Origin: Myxococcales bacterium
GTDB taxonomy: Bacteria; Myxococcota_A; Polyangia; Polyangiales; Polyangiaceae
Assembly: GCA_947473045.1 (NCBI GenBank)
Contig: CANJCO010000026.1
Location: 1-62,928, forward strand
Direction of reading: 5' to 3'
DNA: 62,928 bases
Shown: in pieces, positions 18,328 to 26,794 of the stretch
Position numbering within the stretch: the first letter of the stretch is position 1
Layout: each line of letters begins with the position of its first letter
Position numbers and translations under genes: made by a program
The notes under the pieces: generated by a model
What the model saw: the letters and a program-made list of their open reading frames with translations, nothing else
Databases searched by the model: none
Told to the model about the DNA's origin: nothing

Positions 18328-19230
18328 GTGGTGATGATCGAGGTGCACGTCACCAACGCGCTGCTGGCGACTTCGCTCCGGCACACGCAGACATTCCGCG
18401 TGGTCGACTTCGTCAACGGGCTCGTGGCGCCCGCGTTCCTGTTTTGCGCAGGTTACGCTGCCGCGGCCGGACAGCACTCGCTGGCACGCGACGCGAAGCG
18501 AACGGGCGTGCTCGTGGCGCTCGGCTACCTGCTGCATTCAAGTGCGCTTCTGCGGGCCGACTGGCCAGGCTTTTTTCAGGCCGACGTGCTCCAGATCATG
18601 GGCATTTCGCTGATGGGCGTGTCGGCGGTGGGAAGGCTCGCAAGAAAACGCGCGGCCGTCGCGTGGGCGATGCTCGCGGCAGCGTCCCTGCTCCTTGCGC
18701 CCGCAAGCCGATCGCTCGACAGCGCAAGGTGGGCTGCTGCGCTGCGTCCGTATCTGACCGACGCCGTTCCTTCGCAGTTTCCGCTGTTGCCGTGGGCGGG
18801 CTTCGTCTTCGGCGGCGCCGCAGCAGCGCGCATACCTCCGCGATCGCTGGCACCCGTGGGCGGCGTCGCCCTCGGGGTTGCGGGCGTGGCCAGCCTGCTC
18901 ATGCATGCCGCTTCGTCGCCCGAGGCTTACCGCGCGTCGCCGTCCGTGGCGCTGACACGCTTGGCGATCGTTGCGCTGCTCGCCGGAGTACTGGCACGCG
19001 CCGAGGCCGTCTCGATGGCGCTCTCCGATACGGTAACGGCGACGCTGAGCCGCCGCTCACTGCTCGTGTATTTTGTTCACATCGCCATCGTTTACGGCAC
19101 GCACCCCGCGAGCTTGCGCAGCCTCGTAGGACCGAAACTCGGCTGGGAGGCGTGCGCGCTTGTGTGGATTGCCGTGACGGCGGCCATGACAGCGCTCGCG
19201 GCTAAAATGCCGCGGGTCAAGCTGTATTGA
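18328..19230 (+). CDS. DUF1624/HGSNAT-type membrane acyltransferase; true start uncertain
   Basis: At least 300 residues with many hydrophobic helices. It resembles the DUF1624 / heparan-alpha-glucosaminide acetyltransferase catalytic family (MIEVHVTNALLATS, then NGLVAPAFLFCAGYAAA), which acylates sugars across the membrane. The first standard start is GTG 18328. The family's opening motif (LRFLDRLRGLAVVVM) begins upstream, at about 18292, in the same open frame. That frame extends back to a stop at 18196 with no ATG, GTG or TTG; CTG codons at 18250 and 18262 are the nearest alternatives. Either a rare start codon is used or a sequence change removed the original one. Confidence 0.75.
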   Translation: MVMIEVHVTNALLATSLRHTQTFRVVDFVNGLVAPAFLFCAGYAAAAGQHSLARDAKRTGVLVALGYLLHSSALLRADWPGFFQADVLQIMGISLMGVSAVGRLARKRAAVAWAMLAAASLLLAPASRSLDSARWAAALRPYLTDAVPSQFPLLPWAGFVFGGAAAARIPPRSLAPVGGVALGVAGVASLLMHAASSPEAYRASPSVALTRLAIVALLAGVLARAEAVSMALSDTVTATLSRRSLLVYFVHIAIVYGTHPASLRSLVGPKLGWEACALVWIAVTAAMTALAAKMPRVKLY

Positions 19231-19265
19231 ACGAAGCCGATGAGCCGCCGAAACGCGGCCCGAGC

Positions 19266-19622
19266 TCAGGCGTCTTTCTGGTCGCGAACGCGGGCGGCCT
19301 TGCCGGCCAGGTTGCGCAAATAAAACAGGCGGGCGCGACGAACGACGCCGCGGCTCACGACTTCGACCTTGTCGATGCGCGGCGAGTGATTGAGAAACAC
19401 GCGCTCGACGCCGATGTTGAAGGAGATCTTGCGCACCGTGAAGGTGCTGCGTGCGCCCGCGCGGTGGCGCTTGAGCACGACGCCCTGGAAGACCTGAATG
19501 CGGTCTTTGTCGCCTTCTACGATCTTGTAGTGAACGCGCACAGTGTCGCCGACGCGAAAGTCAGGGAGGGTGGACTTGAGCTGAGCGCTCTCGAGGGCGG
19601 CAATGGTCGGGTGCGTGTTCAT
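19266..19622 (-). CDS. rplS: 50S ribosomal protein L19
   Basis: 118 residues, standard length. L19 lies at the 30S-50S interface. The family pattern is plain: [40 protein letters not shown], and [28 protein letters not shown] precedes ATG 19622. The gene has its own promoter and is not next to rpsP, rimM or trmD, with which it is often clustered. Confidence 0.98.
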   Translation of the reverse strand: MNTHPTIAALESAQLKSTLPDFRVGDTVRVHYKIVEGDKDRIQVFQGVVLKRHRAGARSTFTVRKISFNIGVERVFLNHSPRIDKVEVVSRGVVRRARLFYLRNLAGKAARVRDQKDA

Positions 19623-19648
19623 GATGGGGCTCCAGAAACGGAGCGCGG

Positions 19649-19677
19649 CTTAAAGCACGAGGCGCGTGGCGTGTCAA
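19649..19677 (-). promoter_or_regulatory. sigma-70-type promoter of rplS
   Basis: Minus-strand TTGACA, 17-bp spacer, TTTAAG. The -35 is perfect and the -10 matches 4 of 6. It lies 27 bp before the rplS start codon, consistent with a short leader. Confidence 0.7.
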
Positions 19678-19759
19678 CGCGCGCTCGCAGTGTCTTTTCG
19701 CCGCGACAGGGAGGAGCTTCATAGCATCAAACGAGCGTTGTCTACGAGGAGAACCCCGC

Positions 19760-20230
19760 ATGAGCTTGAAGGTCGGTGACGCAGCCCCCCTGTTTGACGT
19801 AACCGCGCACGACGGGCGCCGCGTCGCGCTGAGCGACTTCGCCCGCAAACGGAACGTCGTGCTGTTTTTTTATCCGAAAGACGAAACATCGATTTGTACG
19901 AAGGAAGCATGCGGCTTCCGCGACGCCTACGAAGAGCTGATGGGCCAGGACACCGAGGTCATCGGCGTCTCTTACGACTCGAACGCGTCGCACGACCAGT
20001 TCGCCCGAAAGCACCACCTCCCCTTCCCGCTGCTCCCCGACACGAGCCGCGCGCTCGCCAAGGCGTACGGAGCCACCTCGCTGATCGGCGGGCTGTTCAA
20101 CACGCCGTCGCGCATTACGTTTCTCATCGGCAAAGATGGCGCAATCGCTGGCATTTTCCGGGGCGCGCTCTCGGCTGACGTGCACGTCGAGGGCATTCGC
20201 GAGGCCGTGAAGAAGCTGCCCGCCGCCTGA
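19760..20230 (+). CDS. bcp: peroxiredoxin of the Bcp/PrxQ type
   Basis: 156 residues. A thiol peroxidase that reduces hydroperoxides. The active-site motif PxxxTxxC is present in FFYPKDETSICTKEACGFRD; the second Cys five residues later is the resolving Cys of Bcp/PrxQ enzymes. The usual Pro-Gly before the peroxidatic Cys is Ser-Ile here. Cytosolic, no signal peptide. RBS GAGGAGAA lies 7 nt before ATG 19760. Confidence 0.92.
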   Translation: MSLKVGDAAPLFDVTAHDGRRVALSDFARKRNVVLFFYPKDETSICTKEACGFRDAYEELMGQDTEVIGVSYDSNASHDQFARKHHLPFPLLPDTSRALAKAYGATSLIGGLFNTPSRITFLIGKDGAIAGIFRGALSADVHVEGIREAVKKLPAA

Positions 20231-20236
20231 CGCCTG

Positions 20237-20265
20237 TTGACATGAAGGAGACTTACGCGTAGTTT
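20237..20265 (+). promoter_or_regulatory. sigma-70-type promoter of rpsT
   Basis: TTGACA, 17-bp spacer, TAGTTT, located 35 bp before the GTG start of rpsT. The -35 is perfect; the -10 is weak. Confidence 0.65.
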
Positions 20266-20299
20266 CCGCCCTTCAATTCCCGCCAAGGAAGCATCCGTC

Positions 20300-20563
20300 G
20301 TGGCCAATCACCCGTCAGCAGCAAAGCGTAACCGCCAGCGCATCACGCGCACCGCCCGCAACCGTTCCGTCTCGAGCGCCGTTCGCTCGCAGGTGAAGCG
20401 CGTTCGCGCAGCGATCACCGCCAAGGACAAAGAGGGAGCCAAGACGGCCCTCGCCGCGGCTATCTCGCAGATCGACAAGTCGGCGACCAAGGGTGTTACC
20501 CACCCGAAGGCCGCTTCCCGCACGATTTCGCGCCTCGCCTCGGCCGTTCACAAGCTCGGCTGA
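20300..20563 (+). CDS. rpsT: 30S ribosomal protein S20
   Basis: 87 residues. S20 binds 16S rRNA early in 30S assembly. The sequence begins as ANHPSAAKRNRQRITRTARN after a GTG start, and ends with the typical TKGVTHPKAASRTISRLASA segment. RBS AAGGAAG lies 8 nt upstream. It has its own promoter and terminator, so it is monocistronic. Confidence 0.98.
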   Translation: MANHPSAAKRNRQRITRTARNRSVSSAVRSQVKRVRAAITAKDKEGAKTALAAAISQIDKSATKGVTHPKAASRTISRLASAVHKLG

Positions 20564-20576
20564 GCTTCCCGGCAGG

Positions 20577-20603
20577 GGCTTGCGTCGATCGCGAGCCTTT
20601 TTT
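20577..20603 (+). terminator. intrinsic terminator after rpsT
   Basis: Stem GGCTTGCG / CGCGAGCC (one G-U pair), 5-nt loop, then six T. It begins 14 bp after the rpsT stop codon. Confidence 0.9.
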
Positions 20604-20680
20604 GCCAACAACTACGGGTGTCCGTACAGCGCTCCTCGCTTAACTCGCGGGTGGGCGCTGTCGTTTTGTCTGGAGTGCTC

Positions 20681-21049
20681 ATGCGCGTTCTGCTCGTTGA
20701 TGACGATGACTCCTACGCCCGCGCGGTGACCCGCTGGCTCGTGACCGCCGGTTGCGAGGTGGTCTACGCCGCGAACGGCCAGGAGGCGCTCGAGATCCTG
20801 CGCGAGGCTCCGGTCGACAGCATTCTTACAGACCTGTTCATGCCCGAAAAAGAAGGGCTCGAGACGATCACCGAGGCGCGCATGACGCGGCCGGGCGTGC
20901 GCATCGTCGCCATGTCGGGCGGCGGATCGCTCGGCGACGGTCGCACGCTGCTCACAGTAGCCCGCGCGCTCGGCGCGTCGGCGACGCTGCAGAAGCCGTT
21001 TTCGCGCCAGCAGCTCCTCGCCGCGCTCGAGTTGCCCGCAAACGGATGA
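20681..21049 (+). CDS. single-domain response regulator (CheY-like)
   Basis: 122 residues, a receiver domain with nothing attached. It starts MRVLLVDDDDSYARAVTRWL with the acidic pair, carries the phospho-acceptor Asp in ILTDLFMPEKEG, and the conserved Lys in LQKPFSRQQLL. It should therefore accept phosphate from a partner histidine kinase that is not in the window. An in-frame start at 20618 exists, but family homology begins at 20681. Confidence 0.88.
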   Translation: MRVLLVDDDDSYARAVTRWLVTAGCEVVYAANGQEALEILREAPVDSILTDLFMPEKEGLETITEARMTRPGVRIVAMSGGGSLGDGRTLLTVARALGASATLQKPFSRQQLLAALELPANG

Positions 21050-21124
21050 TCGTCGCGCGTTACGAGTTCGCAAACGCCGAAAAACATGATAAGTACCGCC
21101 CTCATCGCGTCGGGCTACGCGAGA

Positions 21125-21197
21125 GTCCCCATCGTCTAGAGGCCCAGGACTGCAGCTTTTCACGTTGCTAACAGGGGTTCGAATCCCCTTGGGGACG
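21125..21197 (+). tRNA. tRNA-Glu (anticodon TTC)
   Basis: A 73-nt cloverleaf. The acceptor stem GTCCCC pairs with GGGGAC, discriminator G, no encoded CCA. The anticodon loop TTTTCAC gives TTC for Glu, closed by stem GCAGC/GTTGC with one G-U pair. The T arm is AGGGGTTCGAATCCCCT. It is followed directly by a strong terminator. No integrase or repeated 3' end suggests use as an attachment site. Confidence 0.95.
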
Positions 21198-21204
21198 CCC
21201 CCCG

Positions 21205-21241
21205 AAACCCCTCGTTGGTCCTGCGAGGGGTTTTTTCTTTT
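21205..21241 (+). terminator. intrinsic terminator after tRNA-Glu
   Basis: A perfect 10-bp stem (AAACCCCTCG / CGAGGGGTTT) with a 9-nt loop and a run of T. The 150 bp from here to 21390 hold no visible gene. Confidence 0.9.
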
Positions 21242-21389
21242 TGTGCGACGCAGCGCCTGCGGCGGCCGGCTGGGGTGCTCGCGCGACGAGCGAGCATGTC
21301 CGCCTGCCATGTTCGCCAGCGTGACGTCCGCAACTGCGAGCCGCTCGATCGCAGGCTTTCGCTGCGGGAGCGTCTGCCGCTCCCGGGGC

Positions 21390-23729
21390 TCAGTTCGGGG
21401 TGGCGCAGGCTCCCGTGCCGACACCCACGTTGTTGTCGGTGCGGCACTCATGCCACGCTGGATGGGCCACCTTCGTGTCGTCGACAATCGCGTATACCGG
21501 CGTAGTTCCCTCTTTCACACCGGCCGGCGGATTGGCAAGGAGAAGCACAACCGACTCGGCCTGCGCCGAATAGAGCGTCTGCGTGGTTGCGCCCTCGCCG
21601 ATACGCTGACCGCTGCCCGGCGTGCCCGCATAAAAGCCGACGATAACCCCCGGCGGGAGCGCAGACTCTCCAATATTGGTCACGGTCGCCACGAGCCCGT
21701 AGTCGGGGCCGCAATCGGGCCGCACCGCCACGATCGCGTCGGGCGCAGCGAACTCGCTGCCGGGCTGCTTGTTCTGGCGGAAGTTGTTGAGCCCGGCCTG
21801 CTTCCAGTTCGGAAGCTCATTCGCCGGAATCGTGCCGTCTTCGTTCACGTTGGTGACGTGATAGGTGTGCTCGTTCCAGACGCGCCGGGTGCGCACCCAG
21901 CTGCCCGCGCTGTCGCCAAACACGCGCACGCCCGACTGCGCGAGGTTCTTTCCGTCGTTGCACTGGTAGGCCAGGTTGCCGCTGGCGTATCCGTTCGACA
22001 CGACGACGATATCGGCGTGACCGTCGTTGTCGACGTCTGCGATGACCGGATATTCGATGAGCGTGCCTGTGGTGTTGCAAGTCTCCCACAGGACTTTGCC
22101 GGTCGGCCCTTCGTAGATTCGCAGGTGCTGCTCATCGGAGTAGACGACCTCCGCTTTGCCGTCGCCGTCGAAGTCGAACACGGAGCTCCCCGTTACGGCC
22201 GACGAGCAGTCGGTGGTGGCGACGGCCCATAGCAGTGTATTGGGGTTCGAAATCGCTGGATTCATGACCAGCGCGCCATCGAAAATCGCATAGCCGATGC
22301 CGCCGGCGAGGGCCACGTCCGGGGTCCCGTCGCCGTTGAAATCGGCAATCGTCGGGGGACCTCCGCCCTTCGTGTAGCCAGCGCTGTTGACGGGGCAGTG
22401 CTGCACGAGGGTGCCGTTGATGTCTACGCCTTGCCGGATCATCGTGAATTTTCCAGCCGCCTGCGCGTCGAAGCGCCAGAAGCCGGCGAGGTGAGTCCCC
22501 GAGTTGATGAACACGACCTCCGGCTTGCCGTCCTTGTCGAAGTCGCCAATCGCCGGGTAGCTCGCCGGCACGGCAGTGTCGACGAACTGAACGCCGTCAC
22601 CGTGGTAGCCCTGACTCGAAGTGACGATGTCGAGCTTGCCGTCGCTGTCGAGATCGCTCACCAGAAATCGCCCACTCAGCGGCTTGGAGTACGCGGCCTT
22701 GAGCGCTCCGGACTGTCCGTTCAATATTCCGCCTTCGACAACCACCTCGGCGATGCCGTCGCCGTCGAGGTCGGCGATCGCAGGGATCGCGCACAAGACC
22801 GCCGGGCTCTTCCACAGCAGCGTGCCGTCGCCGTTGAACGCGTGCACGGTGCCGTCGGCTGCGCACGCGACGATCTCGTTGCCGGGGGCTCCGTTGATGT
22901 CGCCGCCCGCGAGCTGCCCGGACGGATTGGCCTCGCCCGGCCTCGACCACTTGTCGACGATTTGGCCCTTCACGATCGAAATGGCGCGAACGGTGCCGTT
23001 GGTTGTGTATGCGCCCCCGGTGAACGTCGTAAATACGATCTCCGGAATATCGCGCTCGGTGATCTTGCCGTCGCAGTCGTCGTCGTCGAGCTCAACCACG
23101 ATCGGCGTCATCATCACGTCGGTAGCGTGCGGCGCCGCGATTTGACCGCCCCAGGCAAACTTGAGCTCCGGGGCGAACATTCCGCCTCCTCGATATTCGC
23201 ATTTCTCGAGACAGCTCGCCGCGCCGCCGTCCGCGGCGCCCGCGTCGCCTGCGCACACCGGAGGCAGCGGAAGGCACCGCCCGCTTTTCTGTATGGCGCC
23301 CCCCTGGCAGCTTGCGTCCGCGGCAACGCCGCCGTCGCCGCCCAGCGCATAATCGCAATACTCCGTGGCGGCGCAATCGGACGAGTCGAAGCACACCTTG
23401 CCAGGGGTCACGCACTTCTGAAACGCACACACCTCGCCGCCCCCGCAGCATTTGCTGCCGCACGCGCTGTCGGGCCCGCAGCAGTTGCCGCCCGCGCATA
23501 CGCCTCCATCGCCGCACGCGGTCCCGTCGACGCAGCGTGTGCCAATCACGCCCTGATCGGACTGCGCGTCTTCCGCGGCAGCCGCTTCGCCGCCTCCTGC
23601 GTCAAATAACGCCTGCGCCTCGGTGTCGCCCCCGCAGCCGGGCGCCATGAAGGCAGCGCCGCAACCCAAAGAAGCAACAGCAACGACGAGGAGAGCCTGC
23701 TTGCGATGAAACGCGCCGGAGACGTGCAT
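21390..23729 (-). CDS. FG-GAP/VCBS-repeat lipoprotein with Cys-rich N-terminus
   Basis: About 779 residues. An N-terminal hydrophobic segment (QALLVVAVASLGCGAAF) looks like a lipoprotein signal with Cys after SLG. A Cys-rich stretch follows, about 15 Cys in 65 residues (for example CGPDSACGSKCCGGGEVC). The main part has repeated FG-GAP/VCBS calcium-binding blades (IADLDGDGIAEVVV, VSDLDSDGKLDIV, IADFNGDGTPDVALAGG, VFDFDGDGKAEVVYSDE), so it is probably a surface beta-propeller. It lies 52 bp downstream of the TonB receptor on the same strand and is likely cotranscribed. Start ATG 23729 is chosen at the signal sequence. The ligand is unknown. Confidence 0.8.
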   Translation of the reverse strand: MHVSGAFHRKQALLVVAVASLGCGAAFMAPGCGGDTEAQALFDAGGGEAAAAEDAQSDQGVIGTRCVDGTACGDGGVCAGGNCCGPDSACGSKCCGGGEVCAFQKCVTPGKVCFDSSDCAATEYCDYALGGDGGVAADASCQGGAIQKSGRCLPLPPVCAGDAGAADGGAASCLEKCEYRGGGMFAPELKFAWGGQIAAPHATDVMMTPIVVELDDDDCDGKITERDIPEIVFTTFTGGAYTTNGTVRAISIVKGQIVDKWSRPGEANPSGQLAGGDINGAPGNEIVACAADGTVHAFNGDGTLLWKSPAVLCAIPAIADLDGDGIAEVVVEGGILNGQSGALKAAYSKPLSGRFLVSDLDSDGKLDIVTSSQGYHGDGVQFVDTAVPASYPAIGDFDKDGKPEVVFINSGTHLAGFWRFDAQAAGKFTMIRQGVDINGTLVQHCPVNSAGYTKGGGPPTIADFNGDGTPDVALAGGIGYAIFDGALVMNPAISNPNTLLWAVATTDCSSAVTGSSVFDFDGDGKAEVVYSDEQHLRIYEGPTGKVLWETCNTTGTLIEYPVIADVDNDGHADIVVVSNGYASGNLAYQCNDGKNLAQSGVRVFGDSAGSWVRTRRVWNEHTYHVTNVNEDGTIPANELPNWKQAGLNNFRQNKQPGSEFAAPDAIVAVRPDCGPDYGLVATVTNIGESALPPGVIVGFYAGTPGSGQRIGEGATTQTLYSAQAESVVLLLANPPAGVKEGTTPVYAIVDDTKVAHPAWHECRTDNNVGVGTGACATPN

Positions 23730-23781
23730 GCAGCCGAGGCTAACACGCGCCACTCCGGGGCCGATGCCTACAGGTAGAAGT

Positions 23782-26388
23782 CTACAGATCGAGCCCCATC
23801 GTGAGGAAGAAGCTGCGACGGGGCTGAGGCAGCAGTGAATTGAAAATGTCCTGGCTGCCAGTATACGTCGACCCGCTGAACGTGCCGGGAACGGAGCCGG
23901 AACCTGCCGTATTGGTGCCCGGGTGAAAGTACTGCGCATCGAGCAGGTTGCGGACGCGGAGCCCGAACCACAAGCCCTCGAACCCGACATGCGCCAGCGT
24001 CACGTTCGCGTCGAGGGACAGAAACGAAGAGACCGTGCCCACCGGATTCGTCGACACGGTATCGCGCGGGCCGATCCAGCGCCCGAGCACAGTCGCGGTG
24101 AGCGGTCCGCGATCGTAGCTCGCCCCCGCCCACACTTTGTCGATCGCGAGGTCGCCGATCGGGGAAATCGCGCTACTGCCCTCGTCGGTCTGCTCGGCCT
24201 TGAAGATGCGAGAGTAGTAAGCCCACACTTGAAACGGCCGCAGCAGGAGCCGCGCGCCCAAATCGCCGCCGGCGATCGTGCGCGACTCGCCGTTGACGAA
24301 ACCCGCGGACTCCGCCTTTGCGAACACGATCGGCTTGCTGAAGAGCACATCGTACAAGTCAGCCGAGAGCACCACGAGCTTCGCGATCGTCCATTGCGCG
24401 TTCGCTTCGAGCGTCTGCGATTTCTCCTCGACGAGCGTGGTGAGCGCGCGCGACACGTCGTAGGTGCTCGGTGACGCGACGGCCTGCCCGTAGAGGACCT
24501 TGGCCGTGACGTCACCCAGGGTTCCAACGTAGCCGCCGCGGAACGTCGCATAGGCGTTGTCGGTGACGCCATTGTAGTCGCCGCGTACGCCTGCGTGCAG
24601 GGCGTTGGCCTTCGGGAAGGCGTACTTGCCAACCAGATAGGCGCCGCCCGCCCCGAGGGCGCCGAGCCGCGTTCGGCCGTCGTTGGCCGTCGAGTTTGGC
24701 GGAGCCGAGCTGACGCCGCTGCCGACCGGATCGGTCGTGTTCAGCGGATAGGTGATCTGGGTGAGCGTACGGAGTCCGTCTCCGGCGTCGATGTATTGAT
24801 ATTTGAGCCCAAACCCGAGCTGCAGGGAGTCACCCTCGATCGCGATATTTCTCGCGACAGAGGCGTCGAAATCCTGCCGGAGCATGGCCCCCGTGTTGGA
24901 TGAATCGACCGAGGTGAGCGTGGGCCCGGAGCTGGCGAACCCCGCGTTTCCTGCCAGCAGCGGACGGGCGAACTGCGACGACGGAGAGGCAAGGTCACTC
25001 TGGCGATACTGAACGAGCGTGGTCGAGGTGACCTGCGCCGAGAGCTTTGCGGTGTGCCTCGCAAAGACCGAAATTTCATTGTTGGTCCAAGGCACGTTTG
25101 CCTGCACCTGGTCAGCCGCGAACCGTGTCCCGTGCCCCGTCGCGAGCTGGAAGAATTGAGCGCCGATCTCGGTGTCTTTGCCCAGATATAGCCGACCATC
25201 AAACGCGAGCTTGTTGTCGGCTGACCGAAAAGTCCCAGACAGCGTGTCGTAAGTCTGAAGTACCGGCGCGCCCCAGATTTTCGGATCCGAATAATACTTC
25301 GATTTGGTGTATTCGAAGCTGTCGCCGATCGATCGGTCAAGCACGCTGGTTTCGATGCGCGAACTCAGGCGAAGGCGCCAGTCTTTGTTGCCATACGACA
25401 TCGTCGTATCGGCGATCTTGGTCGTGTCGGCGAAGCTCGAAAAATTCCGCTGCGGACCGCCGAAGGTAACGCGACTGTCCGCGGAGACGACCACGTCGCC
25501 CGATTTCTCGAGAGCCGCTTTGTCTTTGGTGATGACGTTGATCACGCCCATCTCTGCGTTGGCGCCGTAAAGCGCTGACGCTGGCCCGTAGAAGATCTCG
25601 ACGTGGTCGATCGACGTTAGCGGAAAGGTCGCCAGAATGTTTGAGTCGCCGAAAAAGAGGGAGTTGAAGGCGATTCCGTCGAGAAGCACGAGAAACGGAT
25701 CAGCCCCCTCGTCACGATAGCCATGCCAGTAAAGCGAGAAATAGTTGTCGCCGTACGGGCGGACCACCTCCATGCCGGGCAGGTCATCGAGCAGTTCGCT
25801 GAGGTTCGTATAACCTCTCATTTTAATGTCCTTCGCCGTAATGACGATGACATTGGCGGGCACAGCGAGCGCGCCTTCCACGCGGCCGGAGGCTGAGAGC
25901 ACTGGAGCGTTGACGATCTCCTCGATCGACAGGCCCCCCGGCGAGGCGATCTCCTGCACTTGCAAGTCTCCGCCCGAGGCGCTGGCGCGGGTCAGTTGCT
26001 TCGGAACGCCGGGCTTGGCAGTCTGCGCGTCGAGATCGGCAGGAGCATCTTGTGGCGGCGATGGCGGATCGGCCACGAGCGGCGCGTCCGCCGCCTTCGC
26101 GGCGTCGGGCGCCTTCGGCGTTGGCGGAGCCTTGGCGTCGGGCGCCTTGGGGGCGTCGGGCACCTTGGGGGCGTCGGGCACCTTGGGGGCGTCGGGCACC
26201 TTGGGCGCCGCGGGCACCTTGGGCGCGGCGGGCGCGAGCTTGCTCACGTCGGGCAGTTGCGCGAGCGCGACACCGGGCGCCACCACCCACCCAACGACCA
26301 GCACAGCGGGCCCGAACCAGCCGAGCACACGCGAGCTCCGGCTCCACCTGAACATGCCGCGGGAAGGTAGCTGAAAAGAGGTCTTCAC
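23782..26388 (-). CDS. TonB-dependent outer-membrane receptor
   Basis: 868 residues. A signal peptide (VLGWFGPAVLVVGWVVAPGV, cut near ALA-Q) precedes a ~100-residue Pro/Ala/Lys-rich spacer with KVPDAP repeats. Then come a plug domain (ALAVPANVIVITAKDIKMRG, NLSELLDDLPGMEVV, HVEIFYGPASALYGANAEMG) and a beta-barrel ending in an aromatic strand (RRSFFLTMGLDL). The plug resembles receptors of the BtuB/CirA/FecA class; the substrate cannot be read. It starts 43 bp after tssE on the same strand, so T6SS read-through is possible, but the two are probably unrelated in function. Confidence 0.9.
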   Translation of the reverse strand: MKTSFQLPSRGMFRWSRSSRVLGWFGPAVLVVGWVVAPGVALAQLPDVSKLAPAAPKVPAAPKVPDAPKVPDAPKVPDAPKAPDAKAPPTPKAPDAAKAADAPLVADPPSPPQDAPADLDAQTAKPGVPKQLTRASASGGDLQVQEIASPGGLSIEEIVNAPVLSASGRVEGALAVPANVIVITAKDIKMRGYTNLSELLDDLPGMEVVRPYGDNYFSLYWHGYRDEGADPFLVLLDGIAFNSLFFGDSNILATFPLTSIDHVEIFYGPASALYGANAEMGVINVITKDKAALEKSGDVVVSADSRVTFGGPQRNFSSFADTTKIADTTMSYGNKDWRLRLSSRIETSVLDRSIGDSFEYTKSKYYSDPKIWGAPVLQTYDTLSGTFRSADNKLAFDGRLYLGKDTEIGAQFFQLATGHGTRFAADQVQANVPWTNNEISVFARHTAKLSAQVTSTTLVQYRQSDLASPSSQFARPLLAGNAGFASSGPTLTSVDSSNTGAMLRQDFDASVARNIAIEGDSLQLGFGLKYQYIDAGDGLRTLTQITYPLNTTDPVGSGVSSAPPNSTANDGRTRLGALGAGGAYLVGKYAFPKANALHAGVRGDYNGVTDNAYATFRGGYVGTLGDVTAKVLYGQAVASPSTYDVSRALTTLVEEKSQTLEANAQWTIAKLVVLSADLYDVLFSKPIVFAKAESAGFVNGESRTIAGGDLGARLLLRPFQVWAYYSRIFKAEQTDEGSSAISPIGDLAIDKVWAGASYDRGPLTATVLGRWIGPRDTVSTNPVGTVSSFLSLDANVTLAHVGFEGLWFGLRVRNLLDAQYFHPGTNTAGSGSVPGTFSGSTYTGSQDIFNSLLPQPRRSFFLTMGLDL
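26133..26230 (-). repeat. 18-bp tandem repeat in the TonB receptor spacer
   Basis: Several near-identical 18-bp units (gcgtcgggcaccttgggg on the plus strand) encode KVPDAP repeats between the signal peptide and the plug. Some copies are identical, so unit number may vary between strains while staying in frame. Confidence 0.85.
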
Positions 26389-26431
26389 GCGAAATATCCG
26401 GCGAAAGCGCCGGCGCAGAGGAGCGCAGCGC

Positions 26432-26794
26432 TCATGACGCGCCCACGACGTCGAACGTGCGCTTGGCGAGGTCGACGACGACCTGGAGTTTCTCGCCGCT
26501 CGCGCGCAGACGCATGCGCACGGAGAGCCTCGTGCGCTTGCCGGCGTCGTCCCAGTCTTCGTCGATATCGATGACCTCGACGCGGGGCTCCCAGAGCCTC
26601 ACATTTTCGCGGATCTCGGCCGTGAGCGCGACGACCATCTCTTCAGGCGTGCGGAAGCCCACGTCGCTGGTGCCAAAGTTGGGGAGGAAGTACCCGGTGC
26701 CCCGCTTCGTTCCGAGAACATTGGAGAGGTTGCGAACAACGTCTTCGAGTTCGGTCGTAGGGTGCCCTCCCAGAAAGTTTTTATACAGAAACAT
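26432..26794 (-). CDS. tssE: T6SS baseplate protein TssE (gp25-like)
   Basis: 120 residues. TssE is a wedge component of the T6SS baseplate that starts sheath assembly. The gp25-like pattern is clear: a region around YFLPNFGTSDVGFRTPEEM, the WEPRVEVIDID core (EPR is the hallmark) and a C-terminal KLQVVVDLAKRTFDV. Its start lies inside the 3' end of tssG (14-nt overlap). Last gene of the tssK-M-J...A-G-E block. Confidence 0.9.
   Translation of the reverse strand: MFLYKNFLGGHPTTELEDVVRNLSNVLGTKRGTGYFLPNFGTSDVGFRTPEEMVVALTAEIRENVRLWEPRVEVIDIDEDWDDAGKRTRLSVRMRLRASGEKLQVVVDLAKRTFDVVGAS

Noticed and set aside
21125-21197. tRNA-Glu as an attachment site for an integrated element
   Set aside because: No integrase and no repeat of the tRNA 3' end was seen; flanking genes look ordinary.
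22398-23609. Long open frame antisense to the FG-GAP lipoprotein gene
   Set aside because: Arg/Ala/Val-rich translation with no family features; a codon-bias shadow of the real gene.
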